Positions 16,335-25,052 of a stretch of 64,000 bases of DNA are shown here, piece by piece. The notes beneath the pieces are model-generated. The model was not told the DNA's origin and searched no databases. It was given only the letters and a program-made list of their open reading frames with translations. Within the stretch, counting starts at the first letter, position 1; every line of letters starts with the position of its first letter. Both the position numbers and the translations under genes were made by a program. The DNA is from Planctomycetota bacterium (lineage in GTDB: Bacteria; Planctomycetota; UBA1135; UBA2386): contig JACKHZ010000009.1 in assembly GCA_020638735.1 (NCBI GenBank), forward strand, positions 434,001 through 498,000, given 5' to 3'.

Positions 16335-19160
16335 CTACCGGCCGTCGAGCTCGCGCAGCGCACGGGCCGCGCGCTCGTGCAGCGGCCCGTGGTGCACCGC
16401 CGTGGTGACCCATTCGTAGCAGCGCCGCGCCTGGGCGGGATCGTCGGCGAACGCCAGCCGCGCGACGTCGCCGAGCAACAACGCGAGCCGCGGTTCCCCG
16501 GGGAACCGGTCCAACGCCGCCTGCACCTCGCCGCACAACGCGCGCGCGACCTCGACGTCGCCGGCGGTGAGGCCACCCACCCGCATGCCGAGCCAGGCGA
16601 CGACGTCGACCGGCAGCGCCTCGCCGCGTCGGGCCTGCTCCTCGGCGAGCGACTGCAGCGCAGCCGCGGCGCCGGCGTCGGCGAGCGCCGCGTAGACCGC
16701 TTCGCGCAACGGTGCGTTGGCCGGCGCCGCGGCCAGCACCGGCGCCAGCACCGCCGTGTCGCCGGTCGCCAGCGCGGACCCGAAGCCAGCCGGAGCCAAC
16801 ACGCGCTCGCGCTGCTGCAGCGCGTCACCGTGCACCCCGATCAGCACCCGCAGCCCGTTGCCTCGCGCTTCGCGGAGGCGGGCCAGCCCGAAGGCACCTC
16901 CGTAGTCGTCCGACAGCTCGTCGGCGACGACCACCGCCGGCGCCACGCACAGCGCGAACGGCGTGCTCTCGCCGCTCCCGCGCGCCTCGTTCCAGGCGCT
17001 CCAGTCCGCGGCGTCCGCAGCGACGAACTCGCCGCCATCCGCGACCACCTGTCGCGCGGTCAGCAGCGCCAGCAGCGTGCGGCACGCGGTCGAGACCCGG
17101 GAACCGTCCCCGGACCGGGAGCAACGGAACAGCACCGCGAGCTCGTCGGAGCCGGCGGCGAACGGGGCGCCACAACGACGCTGCGCCAGGTCGTCGGCGA
17201 GCCCGCAGGCCAGCGTCAGCTCCTGCGCGCTGCGCGGCGCCGCCACCGTCGCCATCAACTCCGCGCCGATCGCGTCGAGGTCGGCGGCCGAGAACGGCTG
17301 GCACAGGCGGCCCCGTTCGCGACAGTCGGCCAGCGTCGCCCGCACGAAGTAGCTGGCGTCGCCGCCGTCGAACAGGAACTCGAGCCGATCGAACGGCTGC
17401 CCGAGCGGCTGCATGCGGTCGCCGCTCACCAGCAGTTCGCCCGGCCTGTCGTCGGCGAACAACCAGATGCCGGCCGCACCATCGACCGGCAAGCCGGCGA
17501 CGACGAAGCCATCGCGCGCCGGCGCGACCCCGGTCACCGAGGTCCACGCCCCGAGTTCGTGCACCACGCCGTCGGCGGCGACCCGCCAGACGACCGAGCG
17601 CCCGACCTCGTCGCCGAACGCGCGGCGCTGGAACCCGTGCAGCGCGACGTCGCCGCGCCGATTGGCGATCATGCCGTCGATCGAGCACGCCCGCAGCCGC
17701 GCCCGTTCGACCGACGCTCCCTGAGCATCGACCTGGACCAGCAGACCGTCATGCCAGGGCCACCCCCGCGCGACCGCCGGCGGCGGCATCGCCGGCGTCG
17801 CATCGGCCGCACGGCGCCACAGCCAGAGGGTGTCGTCGTTGGCGGTCGCCAGCTCGGCGTCCTGCGGCGCCGGCCCGCTGCCTGCGCCGCCGTACGCACG
17901 CCATGCACCCGGGTGCTGCACCCAGACCTGGCCACGCCACAGCACACCGGTCCCGCCGAGATCCTGCGACAGGTCCGCGAGGCGCGACGTGCCGTCCCAA
18001 TCGACCCGATCGAGCTGGCCCCAACCCCGCACCACGTAGCTCTGGTCCTGCAGCATCTGCACCGGCTGCGATCGCACGGCGGACGGCCCGGGGAACGTCC
18101 GGCACGCATCGACGAACGCCGCCAGACGGTCGTCGATGCGGCGCGGAGAACGCTTCGGCAGCGGCGGCAGCTGTACGGCCTCGACGATCGGCACGAGCTG
18201 CACGGCCGCGAGCAACGCGTCGCGGTGCGGCCGCACCTCGTCGACCGCACCCGGCGCGCGGTAGCGCAGGACCAGGTAGCGCCCGGGTTCGGCTTCGACG
18301 CAGACCGACCGGAAGCTGGTCTTGCCGGTGCTCGCGTCGAACACCTTGGCGTCGAGGCCGGCGAACGAAACGGCGCGCACCGGCGTCGCGACGAGGCTGT
18401 CGTCCCATCGCAGCAGCCCGCCCCGCTCCGCGCCCACCGCGGCATCGACGCTGGCGGCGGCGATGACGAAGCCGGTCAGGCGCTGGTCGCCGCCGACGCT
18501 CTCCAGCACCAGCGGCGCATCCCCGGTCACCGGCAGGCGCTGCCACACCGCCTCGGCGAACGGCACCACCACGCGCAACCCGCCGATGCGGAGCTCTGCC
18601 CGCGTCGGCGCCTCGCTGCTACCCCATTCGGAGTCGGCGCCGGGGAAGGCGAAGCCGTCGACCACCTGCGCGGCGCAGCTGGCGACCAGCGCCGCGTCGC
18701 TGCGATCCGACCAGGACATCACGTGGTAGGCGAGCCCCGGCCGCACCAGCAGATCACAGCGCACGACCAGCTGGACGCCCTGCGAGACGACCTCGTACGT
18801 GCGCGTCGCATGCACGAAGGACGGCAAGCTCGCGATCTCGACCGGCGTCGCCGCCCCCGACGGGTTCCACGCGTCGAGCAGCCGCCGCAGATCGCCTTCG
18901 CCGTCGAGCAACGACCGCACCTCGCGCACCACGACCTGCGCCCGGCGCAGTCGACCGAACGCCGCGGCCCGGTGCCGCACCTCGAACTGGTCGCCGCCGT
19001 AGTCCTCGTCGTACTCGTCCTCGACGCGCCGCCGCCAATCGCCGTCGACCTCGACCGCGGCGCCGACCTTGCCGATCGCGAACGTCTGCCACTCCTGCGC
19101 CGCGGCCGCCGCGACCAGCAGCAGCGCCGCGACGACGCTGCGCGCAATCCGCACGTTCAC
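16335..19160 (-). CDS. large secreted protein of unknown function
   Basis: Predicted 941 residues from a GTG at 19158-19160. The start is fixed by a 4-nt GTGA overlap with the stop of the metallo-hydrolase gene and by the signal peptide that follows (RIARSVVAALLLVAAAAAQE). The body has no recognised domain. The N-terminal third contains WQTFAIGKVGAAVEVDGDW, and the centre describes repeated beta-strand elements (MIANRRGDVALHGFQRRAFG, LPVDGAAGIWLFADDRPGELL), perhaps a propeller. The C-terminal 150 residues are helical, TPR-like (VAWLGMRVGGLTAGDVEVARAL, RFPGEPRLALLLGDVARLAF, ARRCYEWVTTAV). It is the third gene of a coupled operon with a serine hydrolase and an MBL-fold hydrolase. Confidence 0.7.
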   Translation of the reverse strand: MNVRIARSVVAALLLVAAAAAQEWQTFAIGKVGAAVEVDGDWRRRVEDEYDEDYGGDQFEVRHRAAAFGRLRRAQVVVREVRSLLDGEGDLRRLLDAWNPSGAATPVEIASLPSFVHATRTYEVVSQGVQLVVRCDLLVRPGLAYHVMSWSDRSDAALVASCAAQVVDGFAFPGADSEWGSSEAPTRAELRIGGLRVVVPFAEAVWQRLPVTGDAPLVLESVGGDQRLTGFVIAAASVDAAVGAERGGLLRWDDSLVATPVRAVSFAGLDAKVFDASTGKTSFRSVCVEAEPGRYLVLRYRAPGAVDEVRPHRDALLAAVQLVPIVEAVQLPPLPKRSPRRIDDRLAAFVDACRTFPGPSAVRSQPVQMLQDQSYVVRGWGQLDRVDWDGTSRLADLSQDLGGTGVLWRGQVWVQHPGAWRAYGGAGSGPAPQDAELATANDDTLWLWRRAADATPAMPPPAVARGWPWHDGLLVQVDAQGASVERARLRACSIDGMIANRRGDVALHGFQRRAFGDEVGRSVVWRVAADGVVHELGAWTSVTGVAPARDGFVVAGLPVDGAAGIWLFADDRPGELLVSGDRMQPLGQPFDRLEFLFDGGDASYFVRATLADCRERGRLCQPFSAADLDAIGAELMATVAAPRSAQELTLACGLADDLAQRRCGAPFAAGSDELAVLFRCSRSGDGSRVSTACRTLLALLTARQVVADGGEFVAADAADWSAWNEARGSGESTPFALCVAPAVVVADELSDDYGGAFGLARLREARGNGLRVLIGVHGDALQQRERVLAPAGFGSALATGDTAVLAPVLAAAPANAPLREAVYAALADAGAAAALQSLAEEQARRGEALPVDVVAWLGMRVGGLTAGDVEVARALCGEVQAALDRFPGEPRLALLLGDVARLAFADDPAQARRCYEWVTTAVHHGPLHERAARALRELDGR

Positions 19161-20023
19161 ACCACTTCCCCGGTCAGCTCGGCGACCGGCCGGTCGGCGC
19201 CGATCTGGCCGCGTTCGTCGCGCTGCAACGCGCAGCACGCCACCGCGGGGTCATGGGTGAAGAACAGTCGCCCGCCGCGCCGTTCGAGCTCGTCGAGCAG
19301 CGCGGTCTTCTCGTCGATCAGCTGCTCGGGGAAGCGGTCGTAGCCCATCGTGATCGCGCGGCGCACCCACGGCACGCCGGGGATCAGGTCGGCGCAGAAC
19401 AGCATCGGGCCAGCGACGCCGCCGACCTCCGCCAGCAGCATGCCCGGCGTGTGGCCGTCGCTGCGGTGCAGCCGGTAGCCGTCGCCGAGCGTGTCGCTGT
19501 GGGTGCCGTGCACCAGCTCCAAACGCCCGGTCGCCTCGAGCAGCGGCTGCAGCTCCGGCACGAAGCTGGCGCGGTCGCGCGGATGCGGCTCGAGCGCGCG
19601 CTGCCACGCCTCGGCGCCGGCCACGTAGCGAGCGTTCGGGAAGACCAGCGCCGGCGCCTCACCGTCGCGGTACTCCGTCAGCACGCCGCCGGCGTGGTCG
19701 AAGTGCAGGTGCGACAACACCACCACGTCGACCTGTTCGGGCGCGACGCCGAGCGCCGCCAGGTTGTCGAGCAGCACGTGCTGCGCCTCGTGCACGCCGA
19801 ACCGTTCGCGCAGCGGCGGCGGAAAGAACGCGCCGATGCCGGCCTCGAACAGGATCGTTCGCCCGCCGTCCCGGATCAGCATGCAGCGGCACGCCAGCGC
19901 GATGCGGTTCTGCGCGTCGGGCTCGGCCCAGCGCGACCACATCGCCCGCGGCGCGTTGCCGAACATCGCGCCGCCGTCGAGGCGCTGCGAGTTGCCGAGC
20001 ACCGACCAGACGCGCTTCGTCAC
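19157..20023 (-). CDS. MBL-fold metallo-hydrolase
   Basis: Predicted 288 residues. The metal-binding motif HLHFDHAGG is at about residues 105-113 (His105, His107, Asp109, His110), with a further His in SDGHTPGML and FCADLIPGVPW supplying later ligands. This is the metallo-beta-lactamase fold, used by lactonases, thioesterases and related hydrolases; the substrate cannot be told. No signal peptide, so probably cytoplasmic. It overlaps the serine hydrolase gene upstream by 4 nt (ATGA) and the secreted-protein gene downstream by 4 nt (GTGA), so the three are translationally coupled. Confidence 0.88.
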   Translation of the reverse strand: MTKRVWSVLGNSQRLDGGAMFGNAPRAMWSRWAEPDAQNRIALACRCMLIRDGGRTILFEAGIGAFFPPPLRERFGVHEAQHVLLDNLAALGVAPEQVDVVVLSHLHFDHAGGVLTEYRDGEAPALVFPNARYVAGAEAWQRALEPHPRDRASFVPELQPLLEATGRLELVHGTHSDTLGDGYRLHRSDGHTPGMLLAEVGGVAGPMLFCADLIPGVPWVRRAITMGYDRFPEQLIDEKTALLDELERRGGRLFFTHDPAVACCALQRDERGQIGADRPVAELTGEVV

Positions 20024-21108
20024 TTGTCACCTGCCTTCGCCGCGGCGAACGCGAGTTCCCGGGCCAGGTCGCCGAGCCGCTGGCCTTCGAGGTTGCACAG
20101 CACCGCCACCGCGACGCCTTGCTCCGGCAGCATCAGCAGCGTGGTGCTGACCTGCGACTGCGCGCCGCTGTGCGACACGATCTGCACGCCGTCGTGCACC
20201 CCGACGCCGAAGCCGAGGCCGTAGCCGGTGGCCTTGCCGCTCGCCGTGTGCTGCGTGGTCCACATCGTCGCCAGCGACTCCTTGTCCACCAGCGTGCCGG
20301 CCATCAGCGCCTGCGCGAAGCGCACCAGGTCGGGCGCCGACGAACACAGACCACCGCCGCCGAGCTTGTAGCTGGAGTCCATCAGCCGGCTGTTCTGCAG
20401 CTCGTCGCCGAGCCTGACGTAGCCGGCGGCGCGATGCGGCACGACGCGCCGCACGTCGTCGTCCTGCAGCGACGCGGCCCCCGACGGCTCGGCGACGTGC
20501 TCCTTCACCGCCGCGGCGAACGCTTCGCCGGAGCGCGCCTCGACCACCGCCGCGACCAGGTTGAAGCCGAAGGTGCTGTACTGGTACTTCGACCCCGGCT
20601 CGTGCAGCAGCGGATCCGCCGCGAAGCGCTCGAGCGCGGCCGTCTGCGAGTCGTAGTGTTCGCAGCACTCGCCTTCGCCGTACTTGTAGTGGCGCACGCC
20701 GCCGAGGTGCCCGAGCAGCTGCCGTGTCGTCACCGGCCAGCGCTTCTCGGGCCACGCCGCGACCAGACCGTGCACGTCGACGTCGAGGTCGAGCTTGCCC
20801 TGTTCGACCAGCTGCATCGCCAGCACCGCGGCGATCGGCTTGGAGATCGATGCCAGCCGGTAGACCGTCGCGGCGGTCGCCGGCACGTCGTTCTCGAGGT
20901 CGGCTGTGCCGAAGCCCTCGGCGAAGACGATGCGCTCGCCGACGGCGATCGCGCACGACAGACCGGGGATGCCGTGTTGCTTGCGGAAGTCCTCGAGCTT
21001 GCCGGCGAAGTCCTGCGCCGGCGCTACGGCGGGGAACGCGACGAACGCACAGAGCACGGCGCCGAACGCGGCGCGGCGACGAGACGAAGGGCGGGCGGAT
21101 CGGGTCAT
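20020..21108 (-). CDS. secreted serine hydrolase, beta-lactamase / D-Ala-D-Ala peptidase family
   Basis: Predicted 362 residues with a signal peptide (AAFGAVLCAFVAFPAVAPAQ). The class C-like fold is recognised from KQHGIPGLSCAIAVG, the SxxK nucleophile motif in ASISKPIAAVLAM (Ser87, Lys90), VTTRQLLGHLGGV, and the HSG box in SHSGAQSQVSTTLLMLP. The second motif, normally YxN, reads YSTFGFN, so the Asn may be displaced. Members act as esterases, peptidases or beta-lactamases on the cell envelope; specificity is not predictable. It is the first gene of a three-gene coupled operon and lies 27 bp from the next gene upstream on the same strand. Confidence 0.87.
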   Translation of the reverse strand: MTRSARPSSRRRAAFGAVLCAFVAFPAVAPAQDFAGKLEDFRKQHGIPGLSCAIAVGERIVFAEGFGTADLENDVPATAATVYRLASISKPIAAVLAMQLVEQGKLDLDVDVHGLVAAWPEKRWPVTTRQLLGHLGGVRHYKYGEGECCEHYDSQTAALERFAADPLLHEPGSKYQYSTFGFNLVAAVVEARSGEAFAAAVKEHVAEPSGAASLQDDDVRRVVPHRAAGYVRLGDELQNSRLMDSSYKLGGGGLCSSAPDLVRFAQALMAGTLVDKESLATMWTTQHTASGKATGYGLGFGVGVHDGVQIVSHSGAQSQVSTTLLMLPEQGVAVAVLCNLEGQRLGDLARELAFAAAKAGDK

Positions 21109-21135
21109 GCGGTCTCCGCCGCAGACGATAGCGGC

Positions 21136-23493
21136 TCAGCGTCCTTCCGGCTTCGTCGACTCCTCGACCTTCTTCCAGCGCAGCTCGACGACCACGTCGG
21201 CGCCGGCGACCTCGATCGTGTCCGGCGCGATGGCGAAGCCGTCGTTGCGCAGCTTCAACGTGTGCCGCCCGTCGGTCACGTGGCGCACGTCGCGGGCATC
21301 CTGCCGCAGCTGCACCACCCGGTTGGAGCCGAAGAAGCGCATGGTCGGCCGCTCGAACCCGGCGAAGCCCTCTTCGACGAGCTCGACGTCGAGCGCGCGC
21401 GGCGGCGGCGGCGCGTCGCTCGCGAGCCGCAGCGTCACGGTGTGCCCGACCGCCAGCTCGGCGTCGAGCTCGGTGTGCTCGCCGATCGTCAACGTGCGCC
21501 GGAGCGGCGCGTAGCCGTCGGCGCACAGCATCGCCTCGTAGTCGCCGCGCGGCAGCCGAGCGGTGCAGTAGCCGAGCTCGTCGGGCGGCTGCCTGCCGCG
21601 TACCGTCTCGCGCGCGGGGCCGCCGATCTCGCGCAGCAGGATCTGCACGCCGAGCACCGGCCCGTCGGGCCCGACGGTGCGAAAGCGCAGCTCGCCGTCG
21701 AGCGGCACGACGAAGTCGACGTCGGTCGCTCCCGACAGGACCTCCTGCTGGCCGGGCTGCGCGCGGCCCGAACAACGCACGACGACCTTCCTCAGCAGCT
21801 GCGGCAGCTCGATCGAATAACTGCCGTCCTCACCGGTGCTGGCGTCGAAGTAGAAGTCGGGACGGCCGGCGAACAGGTGGGTCCGGACCGCCGGCGTGCC
21901 GTCCGGGTGCCGCACGTGCCCCGCCACGGTCGTCATGTCGAGGAACACGTCGAGGTCCAGCTCGCGCTCCTGGCCTTCGCCGAGCTCGACGGTGAGCTGC
22001 AGCGAGATGCGCTCGGCCAGTCTGCCGCTGACGCGGCGGAACCGGTCCGGCAGCGCCGTCAGCTCGACGCGCCCCGCCGGCAGGTGCTCGATGCGGAAGC
22101 CGCGACGCGTGTCGCTCCAGGCTTCGTCCTTGCGCCCGCCGACCTCGAAGCCGACGCGTCCCTCACAGATCTCGCCGTTGAGCCGCATCACGCCGCGCAG
22201 CACCGCGGTGCCGCGGCCAGCGGGGCGGCGCTGCAGCCGGATCTCGGCGACCGGCGCGTCGCGCGCGACCAGCGCCTGGACCCGTTCGCGCTGCTCTTCG
22301 AAGTCGCCGTGCGTCGCCCGCAGGCGGTAGTCGTCGCCCGGCACCACGCCATCGAGCACGAACTCGCCGCGCTCGTCGGTCCGGGTGCGCAGGTCCCAGT
22401 CGTCGGGGCCGACCTGGCAGTTCTCCGGCACGACGTCACGCCCGCCGCGCGTCTGCCGCGAAGGATCGATCGCGGCCCCCGCGATCGGCTCGCCGGAGGT
22501 CGCACGCACCACGCCCCGCACCTGCAGCGCGCGCACCATCACGCAGTCACCGACCTCGCTCCGCTGCCAACGCCAGAGGTGCCGGCAGTAGCCTTCGCCG
22601 CGGATCTCCGCGTGGGTCGTGCCGCCGACGTCGGGCAGCAGTCGCACCGCGAAGCTGCCGTCGGTCGCCGACCGCGTCAGCACCTCGCGCAGCGACGACA
22701 CCGTCGCGCCGACCACCGGCTGGTGCGTCTCGAGGTCCACCACCCGCCCCCGGACGACGTGGCCCGCCCGCAGGGGGAAGGTGCAGTCGAGCGGCGCGCC
22801 GTCGCCGCGGAACTGCCGCCGGTCCCACTGCAGCGCGTAGTGCTCGCCGCGGAACACGAACGTCGTCTCGACGCCGCGCGGCACCGACGACAGCTCGAAG
22901 CGCCCGTCGGCGTCGCTGGTCGTGCGCTCCGGTTCGCACTGCTGACAGGCGTCGTGCTGCAGGGTGACGTCGATGCCGGCCAGCGGGGCGCCGCTGCGCA
23001 CGTCGACGACGTGGCCGCGCAGCGGACCGGACCACGGCAGGCTGATCCGTTCGACACCGGCCCTCGGCGGCAGCAGCTGGCGTTGCACGTGCCGCGCACC
23101 CGAGCTGACCCGCAGCAGGTAGTGCTCCGCCCCGGGGTGGACCGGCAAGCGGCAGCGGCCGTGTCGGTCGCTGCGCACGACGAGCTGCGGACGCTCCATC
23201 GCACGGACCTCGGCGTCGACGACCGGCTGGCGATCCGGGTCGATCACCAGCAGCTCGTAGACCAGCGCTCCGTCGTCGACCGGCTCCACCGCGGTGCGCG
23301 CCCCCCCCGCCTCGGCGGCGGCCGGTGCGTCGGAGCGCCCGGCGGCGTCACCGGTGTCGGCTTCTGCGACACCGCCGGCCGCCGCGCCGGCCGCCGCGCC
23401 GCGCGGCGACGACGGCGCGGACCGCTGCCAGGCGAGCCACAGCGCCACGCACGCCAAGGCCGTGACGACGCTCCCGAGGACCACTCGACGCAT
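21136..23493 (-). CDS. membrane-anchored protein with multiple carboxypeptidase-regulatory-like domains
   Basis: Predicted 785 residues from the ATG at 23491-23493. It opens with an uncleaved-looking membrane helix (VVLGSVVTALACVALWLAW) and an Ala/Gly-rich linker. At least five beta-sandwich modules of the regulatory type follow: VVDAEVRAMERP with SDRHGRCRLPV; GHVVDVRSGAPLAGIDVTL with SDADGRFELSS; GRVVDLETHQPVVGATVSS with SATDGSFAVRL; GVVRATSGEPIAGAAIDPS with TDERGEFVLDG; and GHVRHPDGTPAVRTHLFAG with TGEDGSYSIEL. A CQQC motif lies in the second module. It is likely an envelope scaffold facing the periplasm. The architecture resembles the gene at 14257, and the two flank the serine hydrolase operon. 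Confidence 0.75.
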   Translation of the reverse strand: MRRVVLGSVVTALACVALWLAWQRSAPSSPRGAAAGAAAGGVAEADTGDAAGRSDAPAAAEAGGARTAVEPVDDGALVYELLVIDPDRQPVVDAEVRAMERPQLVVRSDRHGRCRLPVHPGAEHYLLRVSSGARHVQRQLLPPRAGVERISLPWSGPLRGHVVDVRSGAPLAGIDVTLQHDACQQCEPERTTSDADGRFELSSVPRGVETTFVFRGEHYALQWDRRQFRGDGAPLDCTFPLRAGHVVRGRVVDLETHQPVVGATVSSLREVLTRSATDGSFAVRLLPDVGGTTHAEIRGEGYCRHLWRWQRSEVGDCVMVRALQVRGVVRATSGEPIAGAAIDPSRQTRGGRDVVPENCQVGPDDWDLRTRTDERGEFVLDGVVPGDDYRLRATHGDFEEQRERVQALVARDAPVAEIRLQRRPAGRGTAVLRGVMRLNGEICEGRVGFEVGGRKDEAWSDTRRGFRIEHLPAGRVELTALPDRFRRVSGRLAERISLQLTVELGEGQERELDLDVFLDMTTVAGHVRHPDGTPAVRTHLFAGRPDFYFDASTGEDGSYSIELPQLLRKVVVRCSGRAQPGQQEVLSGATDVDFVVPLDGELRFRTVGPDGPVLGVQILLREIGGPARETVRGRQPPDELGYCTARLPRGDYEAMLCADGYAPLRRTLTIGEHTELDAELAVGHTVTLRLASDAPPPPRALDVELVEEGFAGFERPTMRFFGSNRVVQLRQDARDVRHVTDGRHTLKLRNDGFAIAPDTIEVAGADVVVELRWKKVEESTKPEGR

Positions 23494-23600
23494 GACGCGA
23501 GATCGTAGCAGGCGACCTGCGGCGCAAACCGCCGACGGCACGGCACAGGGAAGTCCCCGACGCATTGCCTCAATCCCCCATGGCACAGCCGCCGAAATCC

Positions 23601-23619
23601 GGAGGTCCAAGGTTCCTCC
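23601..23619 (+). promoter_or_regulatory. Shine-Dalgarno sequestered in a hairpin
   Basis: GGAGG at 23601-23605 pairs perfectly with CCTCC at 23615-23619, immediately before the ATG at 23620. If formed, the stem would hide the ribosome-binding site and adjoin the start codon. Confidence 0.45.
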
Positions 23620-24490
23620 ATGCGACTCGTCCAACTCGTCGTTCCCGGCCTCGCTGCAGTGTTGCCGACCGTTCTCGCCTGGCGCGCGTTCGCGTTCCGC
23701 GGCCACGCGTTGCTGGTCCTCTGCTGCCTCGCGGCGCTCGGCGTCGGGGTCTGGAACGCGCTGTCGCAACGCCGCCGCGCCCGCGCCGCCGAGGCGGCCG
23801 CCGCGACGGCCCGCGGCGAAGCCGCCGCGGCGATCGCCGACGAACGCGCCCGCGCTGCCCGCGCGGTGGGCCGAGGCGCAGGCCGAAGCCGAGCGCCGGC
23901 GCGCGCCGGAGCGCGACGCCGACGACCGGGAGCTGCAGAACACGATCGACTCGTTCACGTCGGCGCTCGGCGACATGGAGCAGGCGATCGACGGCACCGC
24001 ACAGGGCGCCAGCGAGGCCCGCACGCTGGCTGGGCGCGTCGAAGCCACGGCCGGGCTCGGCAGCGAGACGATGCGCCGCATGGCCGACGCGATGGACGCG
24101 ATCGACAAGTCGAGCGCCGAGATCACCCGCATCATCGACACGATCGACGAGATCGCGTTCCAGACCAACCTGCTGGCCCTCAACGCCGCCGTCGAGGCGG
24201 CGCGCGCCGGCGACGCCGGCAAGGGCTTCGCCGTCGTGGCCGAGGAGGTGCGCCGCCTGGCCGGACGCAGCGCCGAAGCCGCGCGCAACACCGCGCAGCT
24301 GGTCGCCGCGGCCAGCGAACGCGCCCAGCGCGGCGGCCAGCTGTCGCGCGAACTCGACGGCCACCTGGGCGACCTGGTCGACGCGACCGGCGGCTTCGCC
24401 GACCTGGTCGACACGATCGCCAGATCGACCGCCGAGCAGTCGCGAGGCGTGCGTCAGCTCCGCACCAGCCTCGATCGCCTGGGCGGCTGA
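23620..24490 (+). CDS. methyl-accepting chemotaxis-type protein with an apparent +1 frameshift
   Basis: The N-terminus is read from the ATG at 23620: two membrane helices (LVQLVVPGLAAVLPTVLAW and HALLVLCCLAALGVGVW) and an Ala/Glu/Arg-rich helix. Near 23863-23870 the coding frame moves by +1; the continuation WAEAQAEAERRRAPERDADD leads to a normal signalling domain (IAFQTNLLALNAAVEAARAGD then AGKGFAVVAEEVRRLAGR) ending at the TGA at 24488-24490. Removing one G from the GTGGG at 23866-23870 restores a single frame of about 289 residues. So this is either an indel in the assembly, a recent mutation, or less likely a programmed shift. The helical tip is intact, so function was present until recently. 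No Che genes adjoin. Confidence 0.75.
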
Positions 24491-24551
24491 TCGCGCGCGC
24501 GACCGCCGCGCCCTGTTGCGCCGGAAGCCGCGGTCCGGCACGCTCGCCGCC

Positions 24552-25052
24552 ATGGAACTGGCCGAGCCGCCGCGACCGACCGACCGCCTCGCCGGGCGGG
24601 TCGTGCCGTACTGGATGCTCGTCGACGGCATCACCTCGCTGCTGCTTGCCGTCGGCTTGTGGGCGTTCGCGCGGCCGTGGCTCGCCGACAACTGGCGGCA
24701 CTGGTCGCCGGGGCTCGACTACGCCCTGCTCGGCGTCAGCGGCGGCCTGCTGGCGATGGCCGCGGTGATGCCGACGCTGAGCTACGCGCGCTGGCGCTAC
24801 GGCTTCCTCGGCGACCTGCTGCTGATGCGCTACGGGGTCGTGTTCGTCGAAGAACGCGCCGTGCCGGTGCGGCGCATGCAGCACGTCGACCTGATGCGGG
24901 GCCCGGTCGAGCGGCTGTTCGGGCTGGCGACGCTGGTGGTGTTCACCGCCGGCAACGAGGGCTCGGCGTTCCGGGTGCCGGGACTGCCGCTCGAACGGGC
25001 GACGGAGCTGCGCGATCGCATCGTGCAGATGCGCGGTGACGGACGACTCTGA
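24552..25052 (+). CDS. bacterial PH-domain membrane protein, YdbS type
   Basis: Predicted 166 residues (MELAEPPRPTDRLAGRVVPYW). Two membrane helices (MLVDGITSLLLAVGLWAFA and YALLGVSGGLLAMAAVMPTL) precede one bPH2 domain: RYGFLGDLLLMRYGVVFVEERAVPVRRMQHVDLMRGPVERLFGLATLVVFTAG is its typical pattern. It overlaps the next gene by 17 bp. The two together form the small/large PH pair seen in many bacteria as YdbS/YdbT. Role unknown beyond membrane association. Confidence 0.85.
   Translation: MELAEPPRPTDRLAGRVVPYWMLVDGITSLLLAVGLWAFARPWLADNWRHWSPGLDYALLGVSGGLLAMAAVMPTLSYARWRYGFLGDLLLMRYGVVFVEERAVPVRRMQHVDLMRGPVERLFGLATLVVFTAGNEGSAFRVPGLPLERATELRDRIVQMRGDGRL

Noticed and set aside
15666..19343. 1225-codon plus-strand open frame
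   Set aside because: Covers parts of two real genes on different strands and has shadow composition throughout.
23866..23870. Programmed +1 frameshifting in the chemoreceptor
   Set aside because: No slippery codon with a stop, and no stimulatory structure is evident; an indel is simpler.
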